Of a DNA stretch of 64,000 nt, positions 46,515 to 57,807 are shown piece by piece. Numbering within the stretch: position 1 is the stretch's first letter; every line of letters begins with the position of its first letter. Under the pieces are notes generated by a model. It did not search any database. It was not told the origin of the DNA and worked only from the letters and a program-made list of their open reading frames with translations. Position numbers and translations under genes: made by a program. This DNA comes from Rhyzopertha dominica (taxonomy: Eukaryota; Arthropoda; Insecta; Coleoptera; Bostrichidae), in the NCBI GenBank assembly GCA_025024175.1, contig QCXZ01000064.1:52845325-52909324 (forward strand). The letters are read 5' to 3'.

Positions 46515-47757
46515 GTAATTATAATAATAAGCTTTATTGTTATAAACAAAGGGAAAACGGATAGTGTAACCTATCTTCCTCCGCTGCCCCACAATTCAAA
46601 TTACTTATACCTAAACTAAAATTAATGTAGTAACCTTATTCTAAAATACATCTAATTATTCTTGACCAGATTACGGCTTATTGACCTAAATGTAACAGGC
46701 GGTTTGTCTATAAAGATATGTACTTATTAAGTAACTTACGAGCTATAAAGGAAAAAGAGCCTTCATATTTGCAAGTGTAATGCTGAGGTGTGTTAAACAT
46801 ATTAAAATTGCGTATGTTGACGTTATGATGCTGTGATCTCCGAGAAAAAACAAACGCTTAAGTAATTCGGTTTTCCTGAACTTACAATATTATAAGACAA
46901 TATAGTCATCAGCTGACATATGCGAGCCTCGACTTTCAACTCATCCAACTGGTTGATGTAGGGAGTGACGTGTTCGCCAAATGGGATTCTGCAATCGAAC
47001 CTCATGCATGCATTCTGCACACGTTGAAGACGATTTTTATCGCACTGATTTGAGAAAAAAGAGTACGCCCCACAGCAATAGTCCGTATGTGGATAAATTA
47101 ACGTTTTAAGCAGTTGTAATTTCGTTTTTATATCTAGAAAGGTCCAGTAGTTGTATAGGTGTTTCAGTTTCACCATTGAGAGACGAAAAACGTGATCCAC
47201 ATGTAGACTAAACGTTAAAGAGTTGTCCATAATGATACCAAGGTGTTTGACTTGATCCACCCATTCAATTTGGAAATTTGTATTTACAAAATTTCTTTTC
47301 TTTAAAGAACCAATGCATAATGCTTTTGTTTTAGCGGCATTATTCAAGGTGTAAGTGAATATTCTATAGAGTTCGTCATTTACTGTTTCAATGGCAAGAG
47401 CAGTGTCGCCCACATCAAAACCGTAATAAAGTTGTATGTCGTCTGCACATAAATGTATGGAACATTTTTTAGCGCATTGAGGTAAATCAAAAATATAAAG
47501 AGCGAACAGAATGGGTCCGATAATACTCCCCTGAGGGACGCCGGAGAGGTTATGTCTGGAAGGCGATGAGCCTACACCTCTATCGTGGATAACCCGTTGC
47601 GATCGACCCATAGTATAGTTTTGAAACCACTTTACTTCCGTAGCACCGAAGCCCTGATATTGTAATTTGGCTAGAAGCATTTCAAAATTTACCAAATCGA
47701 AAGCTTTGGATTGATCCAATAATATTAATATAGATAGATTAGAGTGATCCAGAGAGG
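46515..47757 (-). mobile_element. 5'-truncated non-LTR retrotransposon with long open reverse transcriptase frame
   Basis: The minus-strand frame from 47757 to 46823 is open for over 300 codons. In the full open frame (start at 47812) LLDQSKAFDLVN (residues 31-42, motif A with D33), SGVPQGSIIGPILFALYI (90-107, motif B) and CADDIQLYY (122-130, motif C, Tyr replaced by Cys but both Asp kept) are present, followed by VKHLGIIMDNSLTFSLHVDH and the RLQRVQNACMRF connection. The ATG at 47812 lies in AT-rich flanking DNA; element sequence begins at about 47757, just before motif A, so the start is accidental. Downstream, frameshifted C-terminal text (SFSFIARKLLNK) continues to the 3' end near 46515, AATAAAGCTTATTATTATAA. 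This is the best-preserved retroelement in the window but it is truncated and probably inactive. Confidence 0.88.
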
Positions 47758-47825
47758 AAATATTTAAATATTTAATAATATTTTTATTTAATTTAATAAT
47801 ATAAATATTCAATAAAATTTAAGCT

Positions 47826-48340
47826 TTCTTTTAACACCATTTATGTTGAAGAAGGCATAATTTGGTATCACTTAGGTTTGTTGGAACAGTCTCACTTAGT
47901 TTATCTAAATTGTTTTCCTCTCGTGGAATAAGTGTTGGTTTTTCTACGGTAGGCAGTGTGTTTTCCCGTTTTGTTCGCATTAAAGACAAAATTCCAGTTT
48001 TGAATCATTCGGGAGTTTATAGTTTTTCTTGTAACGATTGTAATTCTGCTTATATTGGTCAAACGGGAAGATATTTTTCAATTAGAGGCAATTAACACTT
48101 GAAACAATATGAAAAATATAAAAATACTGATGTAGTTAATAAAAATTCTTCGTCTTCGTCATTTAAACACACCGCCTCTTTAAATAATTAAATTCTTTAC
48201 ATGTTTGTAATAAATCCTCAAAATTAAATTTTCTAGAAATTCTTTAAATATACAAAATTATAGATAACGGTAATTTTACAATTTTGAATGATTTTTGTAA
48301 TTTTAGTTGTCCTATTCTAAATTCTTTATTTGATCATTGA
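47826..48340 (+). pseudogene. Penelope-like element 3' part with GIY-YIG endonuclease
   Basis: The open frame from 47862 reads LRFVGTVSLSLSKLFSSRGI, then IKDKIPVLNHSGVYSFSCND and CNSAYIGQTGRYFSIRGN before a stop at 48093-48095. GVY (residues 51-53), C-x2-C (57, 60) and YIG (64-66) are the defining motifs of the GIY-YIG nuclease fused to Penelope reverse transcriptases, and the segment before it is the usual linker. Downstream, in shifted frames, KLNFLEIL and NGNFTILNDFCNFSCPILNS bring the ORF to its natural end at TGA 48338-48340. The reverse transcriptase part is missing. It directly abuts the truncated end of the LINE at 47757, separated by about 70 bp of AT-rich sequence. Confidence 0.82.
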
Positions 48341-48344
48341 TTTC

Positions 48345-50000
48345 ATGTTTGTGCTTTTGGCATGCAGACTACTTTTTTGTTTGAAGTGAAGATTACTTAT
48401 TTTGATTTTGACAATGTCAGTTTTATAAATTCTTTTGTATTCCTTTTTTACATTATGAGGCTTTGATGATTTATTGTAGAAGTAAACGCTACATAACTTA
48501 GGTGACATTAGTAAAATGAATTGTCTAGCCTTATCTGTTCCATTCACCACGGATCGCTATCATTATTTAGGTAAATACAAGTGCATGCGTATGCATTCTG
48601 AGCTTTATACACTAAAGACGATTTAGCGAATCTTATCCCCATATTGAATTATTGATAGACGCGATATATGGCAGTACATACGTCTGCTAAGCAGGTTTTT
48701 ATTAAACAAATGACTTGTATCGCAAGCAATAATTGCTGTATCGATTTCTATGCAACAAAATACGGCAAGCACTAGTCAAACTTTTAAATTGGCAGTTTAG
48801 TTCTAGTTCAGCTTATACATCTATTCAATCGGAAACAGTGCAAACATTCTGAGAAACTTCCCCTTCCTGTCGCACCAGTCCAAGTACAAAGTTCTGTTTC
48901 ATTAAACAAATGCACCCAGCGAATGCTCGTATTGTCGCTGCCCAGTCAGAACTACAATTCAACACTAACAAATGGACCGAACGGCGTGTGAAGTTTCGAA
49001 CGAGCCCTCAAAGCTCGGCTGCAAATGATAAACAACTCCGGCGATCCGGTAACTGAGAAATGTGCTCGGGCGAACACGGCAAAATCTTTGACGTAAACTA
49101 ATTATCATCTCGAAACACAGGGACTGCACCCACCTACGACCGCTACAAAACCGTGAACCATGAGTATTTGCAGTCCGACCCCGCAAGTTTCGGAACGAGG
49201 GATGGGTGGCCCTGGCCGCGTTGTCGGCGGCCACGAACAAAGACATGCCAAAATTAGTTTTCTGCGTCCTGCTTTGTGAAATGCCGAACGGACAAACTGC
49301 GGACCGCCGGGCCAGACGAAACATGATTCCCTGGAAGGAAACGTAATCCAGGGGTGCTCCGGATCCGTTTAAACCGGGAAGTCGCGCACAAGGGGGTCGA
49401 TTAGCGAAAGCTACTTTTAAGGAAAGCGTCTAGGATTACACTTATCTTTGTCTAAGTAGAGGATGTATTTTATTTCCATTAAAACTATTACCTAAGTGAG
49501 TCAGACATTTAAATTATTTATTTTAAACAAGGACTTGCCCTCAACGTCTTACTGCCGAAAGTTTTAAGATAAAATTTTCCATTTATGTAATATTATATAC
49601 ATTACAAATGTATATAAATAACCCTTTTTGTTCTCCACATCCAGGAGCGTCAACTCCAGGGGTGCTCGGGTGCTCTAACACCCACGAGAGGTAAACTGTG
49701 GGTGCGGAGCAACCACGACCAAATAGACATTAACACTTGTACCATAAATTCAGACTGACTTATCTCAGATGTAAAAACGAACTCGTTCGTGAAATTTATC
49801 AAGTTGGAGCGTCTACAGTGCTGCCAGATTACTGAGACCCACCCAACCTTATTTTAGATTTTCTTGTGAAAGCAAGTACCTACGTGTAAGTGCTGCTGAG
49901 TTTCTGAGTATCTGATTTTTTATTTATTATATTGGAATTTTGATTTATGTGAACCATTTCAAGCATTAATCTCTTGTTTGTATTACTTCCTTCATCCAAA
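48345..50000. other. Unassigned sequence including a GC-richer island at about 48880-49430
   Basis: The first part is AT-rich and may include the 3' untranslated tail of the Penelope relic. About 48880-49430 is GC-richer with no convincing coding frame (open minus frame 48965-49324 unrecognised). Around 49640-49710, CCAGGGGTGCTCGGGTGCTC and its near-complement ACACCCACGAG resemble hAT-type ends but no pair could be established. Confidence 0.4.
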
Positions 50001-50006
50001 ATTTTC

Positions 50007-50640
50007 TCAGTTAATATGATGTCCATTGTTGATTACTATGTGTTCTGTAAGTGAGCATCTGTTCTGTTCGGTTCTTAATTGCAAATTTATGTTCTCATTT
50101 TTAAACGTTCTGATTAATTTTGTTGTCAATCCAGTAATGTTTGGTAGGGATCCATATCTTCTATGTTCTACTGTGTGTAGGTTATTGTCAACCATAGGAT
50201 CATGATTTACCGTTTGCCCCACGTCACCCTGCATACCACCGTTACTCACCCTTAGCTGTGTTTGTATTACATGAAGCTAGTGTTGATAAATCAGTAGTAC
50301 ATTGCAAGATTTTATTTATCAACGTTTTCAGTTATGAATGTGTAATAGTATTTTTTTTTTAATTTTTAAATTTTTCTCAATAAATTGCGAAGATGATATT
50401 TTAATAATTCTATGTTTTATCTGTTTTACAAAGTTTATTTGAATTTGTGCCGAATGATATGACAAGTACTTTATATACCTTCCCGATGAGGTGAGTTTCC
50501 GGTACTAATCCAGTATTATTTCATCATTTTTCGTATGACTTTGGTGTCTAAAAAGGGTACTCCACATTCTACCTCTCGTTCTGTAGTGAATTTTATATAT
50601 TGATCACAGGCGTTGAACACAGTTTCTATTCCTAAACAAG
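50007..50640 (-). pseudogene. Penelope-like element relic: reverse transcriptase C-terminal part and linker
   Basis: Leftward from about 50640 the frames give VFNACDQYIKFTTEREVECG and VPF, then YRKLTSSGRYIKYLSYHSAQ, INFVKQIKHRIIKISSSQFI and EKNLKI, and finally an open piece (50249-50007) with RRYGSLPNITGLTTKLIRTF and KNENINLQLRTEQNR. This is the order seen in Penelope elements: the palm end (..F...E...IPFLD), the W-Y-R-K-P-T-S-G-R-Y block, the HR...S motif, the linker, then the region before GIY-YIG. The Trp of WYRKPT is a stop (TAG), and there are at least two frameshifts. No GIY-YIG motif follows. It is a separate copy from the one at 47826, on the opposite strand. Confidence 0.78.
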
Positions 50641-50872
50641 TTTGTTGATGACTTAATAATGCTGGTACGAACAAAGGCACTAGAACAAATCTAGAATTTT
50701 TATACTTATTTCTTTTTTCCCTCTTATGTATCTTTCTATATTTATATCATACATATTTACGTCCTACTGCATGTACTTCTAGTGAGTTCTATTAGACGGA
50801 TTCATAGATACGGTTTTTACGTTAGCATGAGTACCCACGGGGTTTTCTAAAAGCCGGCGCGCCTGTCCACAT

Positions 50873-51030
50873 CCTATTATGTGTTTGACCGAAACAGAAA
50901 CCGTAGATATATCCAGATCCAAAATGTTCCATCTACATACAGTGTTGTGTTCGAACAGAAGTGGAAGTCGTTTCCGAAATGGAGGTGTTCTTATTGCTGT
51001 TCACCCATATTTTTTGGTGGTACCGTGGGA
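50873..51030 (+). pseudogene. Non-LTR retrotransposon APE endonuclease fragment
   Basis: The frame reads PIMCLTETETVDISRSKMFH, then SGSRFRNGGVLIAVHPYF. The pair I-x-C-L-T-E-T and R-x-G-G-V-L-I-A-V, about 30 residues apart, is the typical start of LINE endonucleases (ICLTETWL...YxxxRxDR...RGGGVLIAV). The Glu of LTET is the metal-binding residue. No more of the domain is recognisable. It is short, but both blocks and the spacing fit. Confidence 0.55.
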
Positions 51031-51092
51031 CATTGGCCACTGTAGACTTTATTAGCAATCCCCAAGTAATTCCTCTAGGTTATTTTATGTAA

Positions 51093-51460
51093 AGGGTGAT
51101 CCAGTTATCGTGCTCACCCAATTGACGGCTTTATTTGTGATCTTAGAGGAAAATGTTTCAAATGAAAGTTGTAACAGCCAAGGAGTACTCGATAACGCAA
51201 TATAACACATTTATGCAGCGTTGCCAGATTTCGAGTACCTAACCAAACTTGCATTTTTAAAAATAGAACCACCTACTTTTTATGCCGGATTTGGATTACA
51301 CATCAAATTTTGAACAAAAAAATTTATTAAGATACATGTGCTCTAAAATTAACGGTTTCGGAGATACGCATGGGTGGTCCAGTTATCGTGCTCACCCAAT
51401 TGACGGCTTTATTTAAAGTTTTAGGAAAAAAGCTTTAAATAAAAGTTGTAGCTGCCAATA
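51093..51460. repeat. Direct repeat, period 278 bp
   Basis: TCCAGTTATCGTGCTCACCC followed by AATTGACGGCTTTATTT occurs at 51100 and again, without change, at 51378. The following 45 bases of the two copies are also alike (AAAGTTGTA-x2-(A)GCCAA). The second copy ends near 51460, so the array is about 1.3 units. The perfect core suggests a fairly recent or converted duplication, or a MITE-like tandem unit. No inverted ends were found. Confidence 0.8.
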
Positions 51461-52955
51461 TATTATTTAATATTTTTTTAACCGCAAAAATCAATTATTA
51501 TTAGACATATTGATATAACTGACTAGATATTAAAAAGCCTTTCAAATGATGATAGGAACACATTTTGAAAATTTTATTGACGCCGTCATGACTCTCACAT
51601 AGATGATGCCAAAAATATAAACGACTCCCGATGAAGGGCCCGTTTAAAAACAAAAGTCGACGGGTTTAACATTGCCGATATACGAAATAACCAATTATTC
51701 CTTTCATTTCATTCAAGTTAAAAAAATTCTTCATGTTTGTCGATGAATGCAGCAGAAGCTATGTGTGAACGGTACTAGCATCTTTGTTTCCACAATTACC
51801 TAATTTGGGACCACTTCTGTATGACCTGTTCTGGAATGATGCAACAAAAACGTTTAACACCGAAACATCGTTACTAATATTAATTAACTGAAGGAAACTT
51901 TGTATTTATGGGGTTGCATTTTTTACTATACGCTCCAGAATCTCTTAATTTGTACCACAGATATAACTAACCTAATCTGACCTGCATTGTTATGGGCGAC
52001 TGATTCTATTCGTTCCCGCAAGAATTGACACAAATCTCTTGTGAACAAATTTCCACGCTTGTCACGAGGTGTGAATAAACATTTCAGAGAGTTATAGTTT
52101 TGACAATCTCTTTAAGCCGATTTAACCGCCACTAGCCATTTCTATAATTAGACATTTTTGGCAATTTAGGGCTGGGATTTACAAACTTATGAATATTTTT
52201 GTCTATTTTCGCTAGTATATATCGGCTAAATCGGTTTATTCTTCCTTTCCTAACGCCATTTTTATAGCTTCTTTCACAATTAGGAAAACAAAAGTACAAC
52301 AACAGTGAGTCACACATCCAAGTTAATCAGTTAATTTTGTGGATTTATTTTTGAGTACCTGTGCAAAACGTAAATAGTTCTTTGAAACATGTGTTTACTA
52401 ATAAAGAACACATTGATGTGCATGATACGTGCGAACATATGCATGATACGTCGTTTGTAGCCCTTCAACAAAGACTGACAGTTCTTAGAAAAAGATAAAA
52501 TAAGAAAAATTCTGCATCGCTGCAAGGTATCCGAAAATTCGCTCAATTTTGTTGGGTTGCCACACATAAGGAAAGTCCAACTAAACATCAGCAAAAGTTA
52601 AGTTAAGGTTAAATCCTGCACAATTTAATATAAATATTAGTCTCTTTCTTGATACCGCTTATGAGGACCACTAGATTGTAAGAGGAAAACCATACGGCTA
52701 CCGTGCACGGTCCTCCGAGTTGAATCCTTGTGATATTTCTATATGGGGCATACTCGAACTATTTACTCGAAATCGGTGTATATCAACTACACAAGAAAAG
52801 AATACATTTTCCTATAAAAGACTCCAAAGATTCTGAATCCGAATTAAAGAAGGCAAAGATATGTTTATAACCGTAATTTAAAAAGCGTATTTACGGGAAG
52901 AGGTGGTAATTTTGATGTTACTAGAGTTTGAACTCTGTAGGTGAGAACATTTTGA
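51461..52955. other. Unassigned sequence with a weak inverted repeat
   Basis: AAGCCGATTTAACCGCC at about 52113 is partly mirrored by ATCGGCTAAATCGGTTTA at about 52217. Otherwise the stretch is AT-rich and featureless. Confidence 0.4.
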
Positions 52956-52959
52956 AGGT

Positions 52960-53460
52960 TGCTATTCTAATTATTCGTCATCTGATGTACCACAAGGATT
53001 CAATCTAGGTTCTCTATTGTTTACCAATAAAATTACTAGTGTTATGCATTACTTTACGCTGATGAAAGATAAATGAGAAAAAATTCAGAAGATGATTGCC
53101 GTATGCTTTAGATTAGAAGGACCAACCAAGTTTAGATCAATGGCGTTTTGTCAAATGTGCTGTTATATATTCTTCTCCATGCAATTGGCACAGAGATTCA
53201 CCTACTATCTTAACAGCGTTGAACTTGCTTGGCATAAGAGCAGAAGTTTAGATCAAAGACCCTTGTTTAATGAACATATAATAAATATTGTGCGTTGAGA
53301 CATCCGCAGAATTGAAACAATGAAATCAATTTATGCTTTACTAATCCTATTTAGGCGCACTCATTGGGTTTATTAAATTTGTTCAGCGTAAGAACATGGA
53401 GATGATGAAGATCGAATATGTCATTCCATTAGAAAATCCTCCTACGCAAATTTAACCTCA
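52960..53460 (+). pseudogene. Heavily decayed non-LTR reverse transcriptase relic
   Basis: SSDVPQGFNLGSLLFTNKIT at about 52978-53040 is a motif B region (canonical SGVPQGSxLGPLLF). Motif C is degraded (YFTLMKD where FADD is expected). Then, after the stop at 53074-53076, the open piece 53092-53298 holds YYLNSVELAWHKSRSLDQRP and LFNEHIINIVR (canonical ...LGVxFDxxLxFxxHI...). Downstream, shifted, FVQRKNMEMMKIEY fits the QRKFL thumb region. At least three lesions are visible. It is more diverged than the other LINE relics here. Confidence 0.7.
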
Positions 53461-53759
53461 ATTTACTCTATACAAGAAGAGTAATCTTCTTCGAAAAATC
53501 GCATATACAGTTAATATCTACACTATTTAATATTAATCTAATCTAAATAATTAATGTGACATAAATGATGGCATTTTTTGCTGAAATATCATCTGTTTTA
53601 ATGGAGTCACTGGGACTATAGAAGGATGTTCATAGACTTTACGCGATTAAAATTAAAGGAGATTCGGTATTATATTCCACTGTGCTATTAAAAAAAAACT
53701 CATTTCCCAAACTTAATGAAAAAGCCTGATAAAAGAAATACAAATTAAAGAACGGAACA

Positions 53760-54190
53760 TCCCAACGCAAGTCTCCCTCGGCTTATTACATCTGTAAGTA
53801 ATTACCCTTGAGAAATGCAGCCGCACATTTCAAAACGAATTTACGAGGAAAGCAGGTGCGCCACTGACTTTGTTGCAGCCGAGCGAAGTGGGACGTGTGT
53901 CCCATTGTTGCAGAGTTATTTCTACGTGGCTCTCCTGGTAATTATTTAAGGTCTTACACCCTCCCCACTCTGGGTAATTGTTTAAATGGCGGGACGTTTG
54001 TTGTTTTTATGGCGAGGACGTTATGCGCGAGTCGGGGACAATATCCCCGCTTCTAATTTGCGGAAACAATTAAGAGGAGCTTAAGAAATTTCATCGCAAC
54101 CGAAATTTAATGAGGCTACTACGAAGTTTGGCTGCTTCGTAGCTCAAGAGGTGTTCGTTATTCAACTCGCGCGTTCCTCGGTGCCGAAGT
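53760..54190. other. GC-richer unique island, candidate regulatory DNA
   Basis: Less AT-rich than the flanks and non-repetitive, with clustered homeodomain-type strings: TGGTAATTATTTAAGG at about 53936, GGGTAATTGTTTAAATGGCG at about 53971, TTTTTATGGCG at about 54004 (a caudal/Abd-B-like core) and AACAATTAAG at about 54066. No recognisable reading frame. Such composition fits an insect enhancer, but motif density alone is weak evidence in AT-rich DNA. Confidence 0.3.
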
Positions 54191-55060
54191 TTACGAGTTC
54201 CAACCACTATAGTGCAGTTCTTTATGCAGATGGACAGAACTGACTATTGTAAGAAATAGAGTTGTAGAGTTGTTCACAATGGTACGAAATAAACTTTCGT
54301 TCATATGAAAAACTGGCTCTGAATCGTAAGGGTATGGAAATAATCCGATTATAATGATTAAAACATAAGTTGTGTTTATCACGTAGAGGGGCTATTAGGG
54401 GAATTATGTGCAGTAATAAAAAAAATGTAAAAGAAATTGCAACTTTCTGAAGGTGCACTAATTGTGTAACATTTTGAATTAATTAGGTAGCTTGGAAACA
54501 GTTGATTGAATGTGTTTCGTCTCAGTAGCTTTATCAGATGGTTCTGACGATCAGTTGGACCTTAAGGGTTACTTTCACAGAGCGTCAAAACTATAATGAG
54601 GTTAGAAATGTATAATTTTGTCCGCGTTCCTTGTGTTTAGGGATTGTAAAGTTTTGTTGTAAAAATCCTTGACCTGCATTTGATAATCGGCTTTATAATT
54701 CTGGTAATATCAAAGGGGTATTGTACTTAGAAATGTCTTTTTTCGTAGTTGCCAAATGTTTTTTCATTCTTTTGCAATGTAAGAATAATTTATTGTGCCT
54801 TATTTGAATTTATACTTGCCATGCGCTCTTTAGTCATTTTTTTAATATCTCTGCATGCATCCATTATCATTCTGCACTATTTTTAGTAAATAAATACCGC
54901 TTTTGTTTAAGGTACTGTATCGTTTTTTGGCTTATTGTCAACTAGAAAACGTCCAAAATTATACTTACTTATTTACCTCCTACTGTTTTTATTCCGAATT
55001 TGACGCAAACTTGATTATTTGTGTAACTTGCTGCGGTAAAAGTACGTTATATATCATTAA
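54191..55060. other. AT-rich sequence, possibly the decayed 3' part of the Penelope relic
   Basis: Minus-strand translation shows scattered fragments but no GIY-YIG motif that I can defend. The opposed open frames at 54191-54458 are unrecognised. Confidence 0.35.
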
Positions 55061-55062
55061 AG

Positions 55063-55600
55063 TCAGCGCAATGCAGCATTATTTGTACGTCGTTTTTTAA
55101 GTATTCGGTTCACAATCTTTGTGTCATATCCGTTGTTAAACGCCAACTGTTTAACGGTTGTCAGTTCTTTTTCCAAATTTTCTTTCTCAAATGGTATATT
55201 TAGCGAAATGATTGATTTGAGCATGCTGGGACATTTCAAAGACAATTTTATTGTTCTTTACCGTCAGAAAAGTCCAGAAATTAAGAAACCTATTCTCTTT
55301 TTAGCGTAATTTCGAACTTTTGTTTGCTGCATATGACAATTTTAAGAATATACCCATCTGCCTATCAATTCTTGCCTAACTAAGTATAAAAATATCATCA
55401 ATACTATATGTGGTCTAACATAATGAATTATTAAATAATTCAGTTTTTCGTCATAACAAGGTTGTCTTCAAGACTCGACATGAAAAATACAGCTAAGTTT
55501 GGTGACAATTGAGAACCCGCTGGCAGTCCACCGTTTTGCTTGTAAAATATGTTTGTGATTAAACGTAGATTAACTTTGATTCATGCATACTTTCACAATA
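55063..55600 (-). pseudogene. Penelope-like reverse transcriptase relic
   Basis: Leftward from about 55600: ITNIFYKQNGGLPAGSQLSP, NLAVFFMSSLEDNLVMTKN, a stop, then TYSIDDIFIL in another frame, then the open piece 55245-55063 with NLEKELTTVKQLAFNNGYDT and KIVNRILKKRR. The YKQ-x-x-GLPMGSPLSP block, the Y-x-DD catalytic box (here YSIDD), and the E-x-x-x-I-K-x-x-A-x-N-N-G-Y...I-x-x-x-L-K-K-x-R tail are in the Penelope order; the segment between the YxDD box and the tail is mostly missing. At least one stop and two frameshifts are visible. This is a third, distinct Penelope fragment. Confidence 0.8.
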
Positions 55601-56201
55601 TAGTTTACTTTTTGTTTTGAATAAAAAAAGCATATTTAGGGGGAAAGAAGTAAAAAGACGCATCGAACGGTGTTATTTGATAGTAATAATTCTTTTAAAT
55701 GGTTCTCGAAATATACGCTGTGTTTGGATTTGTGCAGTATGTTGTTGATGATTTTATATGGATATGGTAATAACGTGAGAAACTCCCACGCTCAAATGTA
55801 ATCACGTCTTTCCGAAGCTGGCCTATGGGAGCTCAATTAATTTAGAATTAGTGTTTGTATTTGAGAAATTATTTAGTTCAGTCTGATACTCGACAGTTTT
55901 TAAAATGACAATTTTTTTGTATTTATATGTTACAAGCAGTTAGTGTATTAACTTCTTATTTCCGTTCTATGCTTTATATTAATCATTACCAAAGTTGTTA
56001 TCCCACATGTTAACATGAACAAACAGACGGGAAATATGATGGTTCCTATTTATAAGCAAAAACTACAACAGGTTTAGGATGTGTTAGTTTATTAGCTTCT
56101 ATGAGTCGTCAGAAATTTACACACCACACCGGTGACATTCCGAAGAAGGTTTTGTAGCTTATTGGCAATGCTCAGTGGCAGTTCGTCGGCGAAGCAAAGA
56201 T
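55601..56201. other. Unassigned AT-rich sequence
   Basis: Nothing recognisable between the Penelope relic and the hAT element. Confidence 0.5.
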
Positions 56202-56209
56202 GTAATTAC

Positions 56210-57401
56210 CAGTGGCGGCTGGTGACAAATTCTATTGGGTCGGCAGTAAAAACTTTGGTCCTCTCTAGTTAGTCAATATTATTTATTTATAAATTAGTAA
56301 ATAATTTGTATATACTCGTAGTTGTTGTTGTTTATTACTTGCCACTTCTGTAAATTTTCATATCTCCACAAGTTAAAAAGATAGTTCATTTGGTAACAAA
56401 TAGCCTAATCTGGCAACTAGCTACATAATTTCAACGTTAAGCGTGCACCTGTACTGCACCGGAGAGGAGAAGTCGATATATGTCGAGCCCAATCCGAAGA
56501 TGTATTCGGAAGTCCGGCAGAGAGCATTAAGCGATTATATGGGTACTGGCGCTTACTTATTTTGGTATTTTCTTTTTGTGTGAAATTCTTCAATGATTTC
56601 AGATTGACTAAATTTATAACATGTATTTAATTAATTCTGTTAAATGTTTGAAGGTATCTGCTTAAAATTGTTTATTTAAGAGGATAGCTCTTACAATAAT
56701 CTTGGGAAAATGAAAAAATTCGTAGAACATTCGGGTAATTTTTCGTGATTTCAGTATTGAACTATATATATAATTGTTGTTCAATGTACATGTCAAAATT
56801 CATTTTCGGAATCCGACGATTCTTTATTAACTTCAATAAAAACATATATACGTAAAACTAAATTATGATTATAAAAAAACTGTAAGCATGTAAAGGGTGT
56901 CAATCAGATAATTTGTAATACTCAGTAGAAAACAGAACTATAATTGGTTGATTAAAAAAAACTTGAAATAATTGAAGTAAATGATGAAGTCCGTTTTAAT
57001 GTTTTATGCTGTCTGCCGGCCCCAGGCATTGCAGAGTCTCGATTTTCGCCTCAGGATTCAATATGCGCGCAGGGTTGCGTCTTTGTTCAGCTCATAGGAA
57101 AACGATGCTATTGCTTCCTTATACGATGCGGTCTGCCGACCCAGCGCTTGGATCACGGGCTTGGATGACAAACACATACACGGCCCAGTTACGGTTGCCG
57201 AGTAGCGTAAGTTTTTCGGAGTAACCCGTAAAAATGTGATTTTTGCTAATTAATAATTTGATGGTAATGTAAACAAATGCGCTCCAACTGTTTCAAGATA
57301 TCTGAACATAATAAAACCAAATATACATAAAAATACGAAAAAAATAATTTCTTCGATCAAAATTCTGGGTCGGCAGTGCCGACCCGGACGAGCCGCCACT
57401 G
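56210..57401. mobile_element. Nonautonomous hAT transposon with 8-bp target duplication
   Basis: The left end CAGTGGCGGCTGGTGA at 56210 mirrors the right end GACGAGCCGCCACTG at 57387-57401. The flanks GTAATTAC (56202-56209) and GTAACTAC (57402-57409) are an 8-bp target duplication with one mismatch. Just inside the ends, GGGTCGGCAGT (left) and GGTCGGCAGTGCCGACCC (right, itself palindromic) are shared subterminal motifs. The interior has GC-richer text (GCCGGCCCCAGGCATTGC, GTCTGCCGACCCAGCGC) of the kind found in untranslated ends of hAT elements, but no transposase domain is visible. Unlike the copy at 211-1363 it has a different end sequence, so it belongs to another hAT family. Confidence 0.85.
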
Positions 57402-57807
57402 GTAACTACATAGGTTTGTGTGATTCTAAACGCTAGTTTTTCATTTCCGTCACCGTTTATCCCAACTAACGGTTATTTGGTGCCTTTGTCAAAGTATACA
57501 ATTATGGATGCACTAGTTTGTAGTGTATTTGATAAGTTTTCTTTGATTGTTTTTCTTAAATGCTAAGTGGTTTTAAGACATTTTGTTTCTGTAACTTTTC
57601 TTATATTTTGACTTATAGAAGACAGATAAATTGGATAATAATCAGATTTTTATATGATATTGGGAACTAAAAGACAAAAAAAATAACAAACCACTATATA
57701 AGTTCATTTGCTTCTTAAGAAAAATAAATACACGATACTAAAATCACGTTCCCCTATTTTTGAGCAGTATATTTACACTGTAATAACATCTCATAATCTA
57801 ATGCTAT

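Noticed and set aside
49640..49710. CCAGGGGTGCTCGGGTGCTC with near-inverse ACACCCACGAG, hAT-like ends
   Set aside because: No paired second terminus and no target duplication could be established.
52113..52235. AAGCCGATTTAACCG / ATCGGCTAAATCGG inverted pair
   Set aside because: Short and imperfect, without target duplication or array; could be chance.
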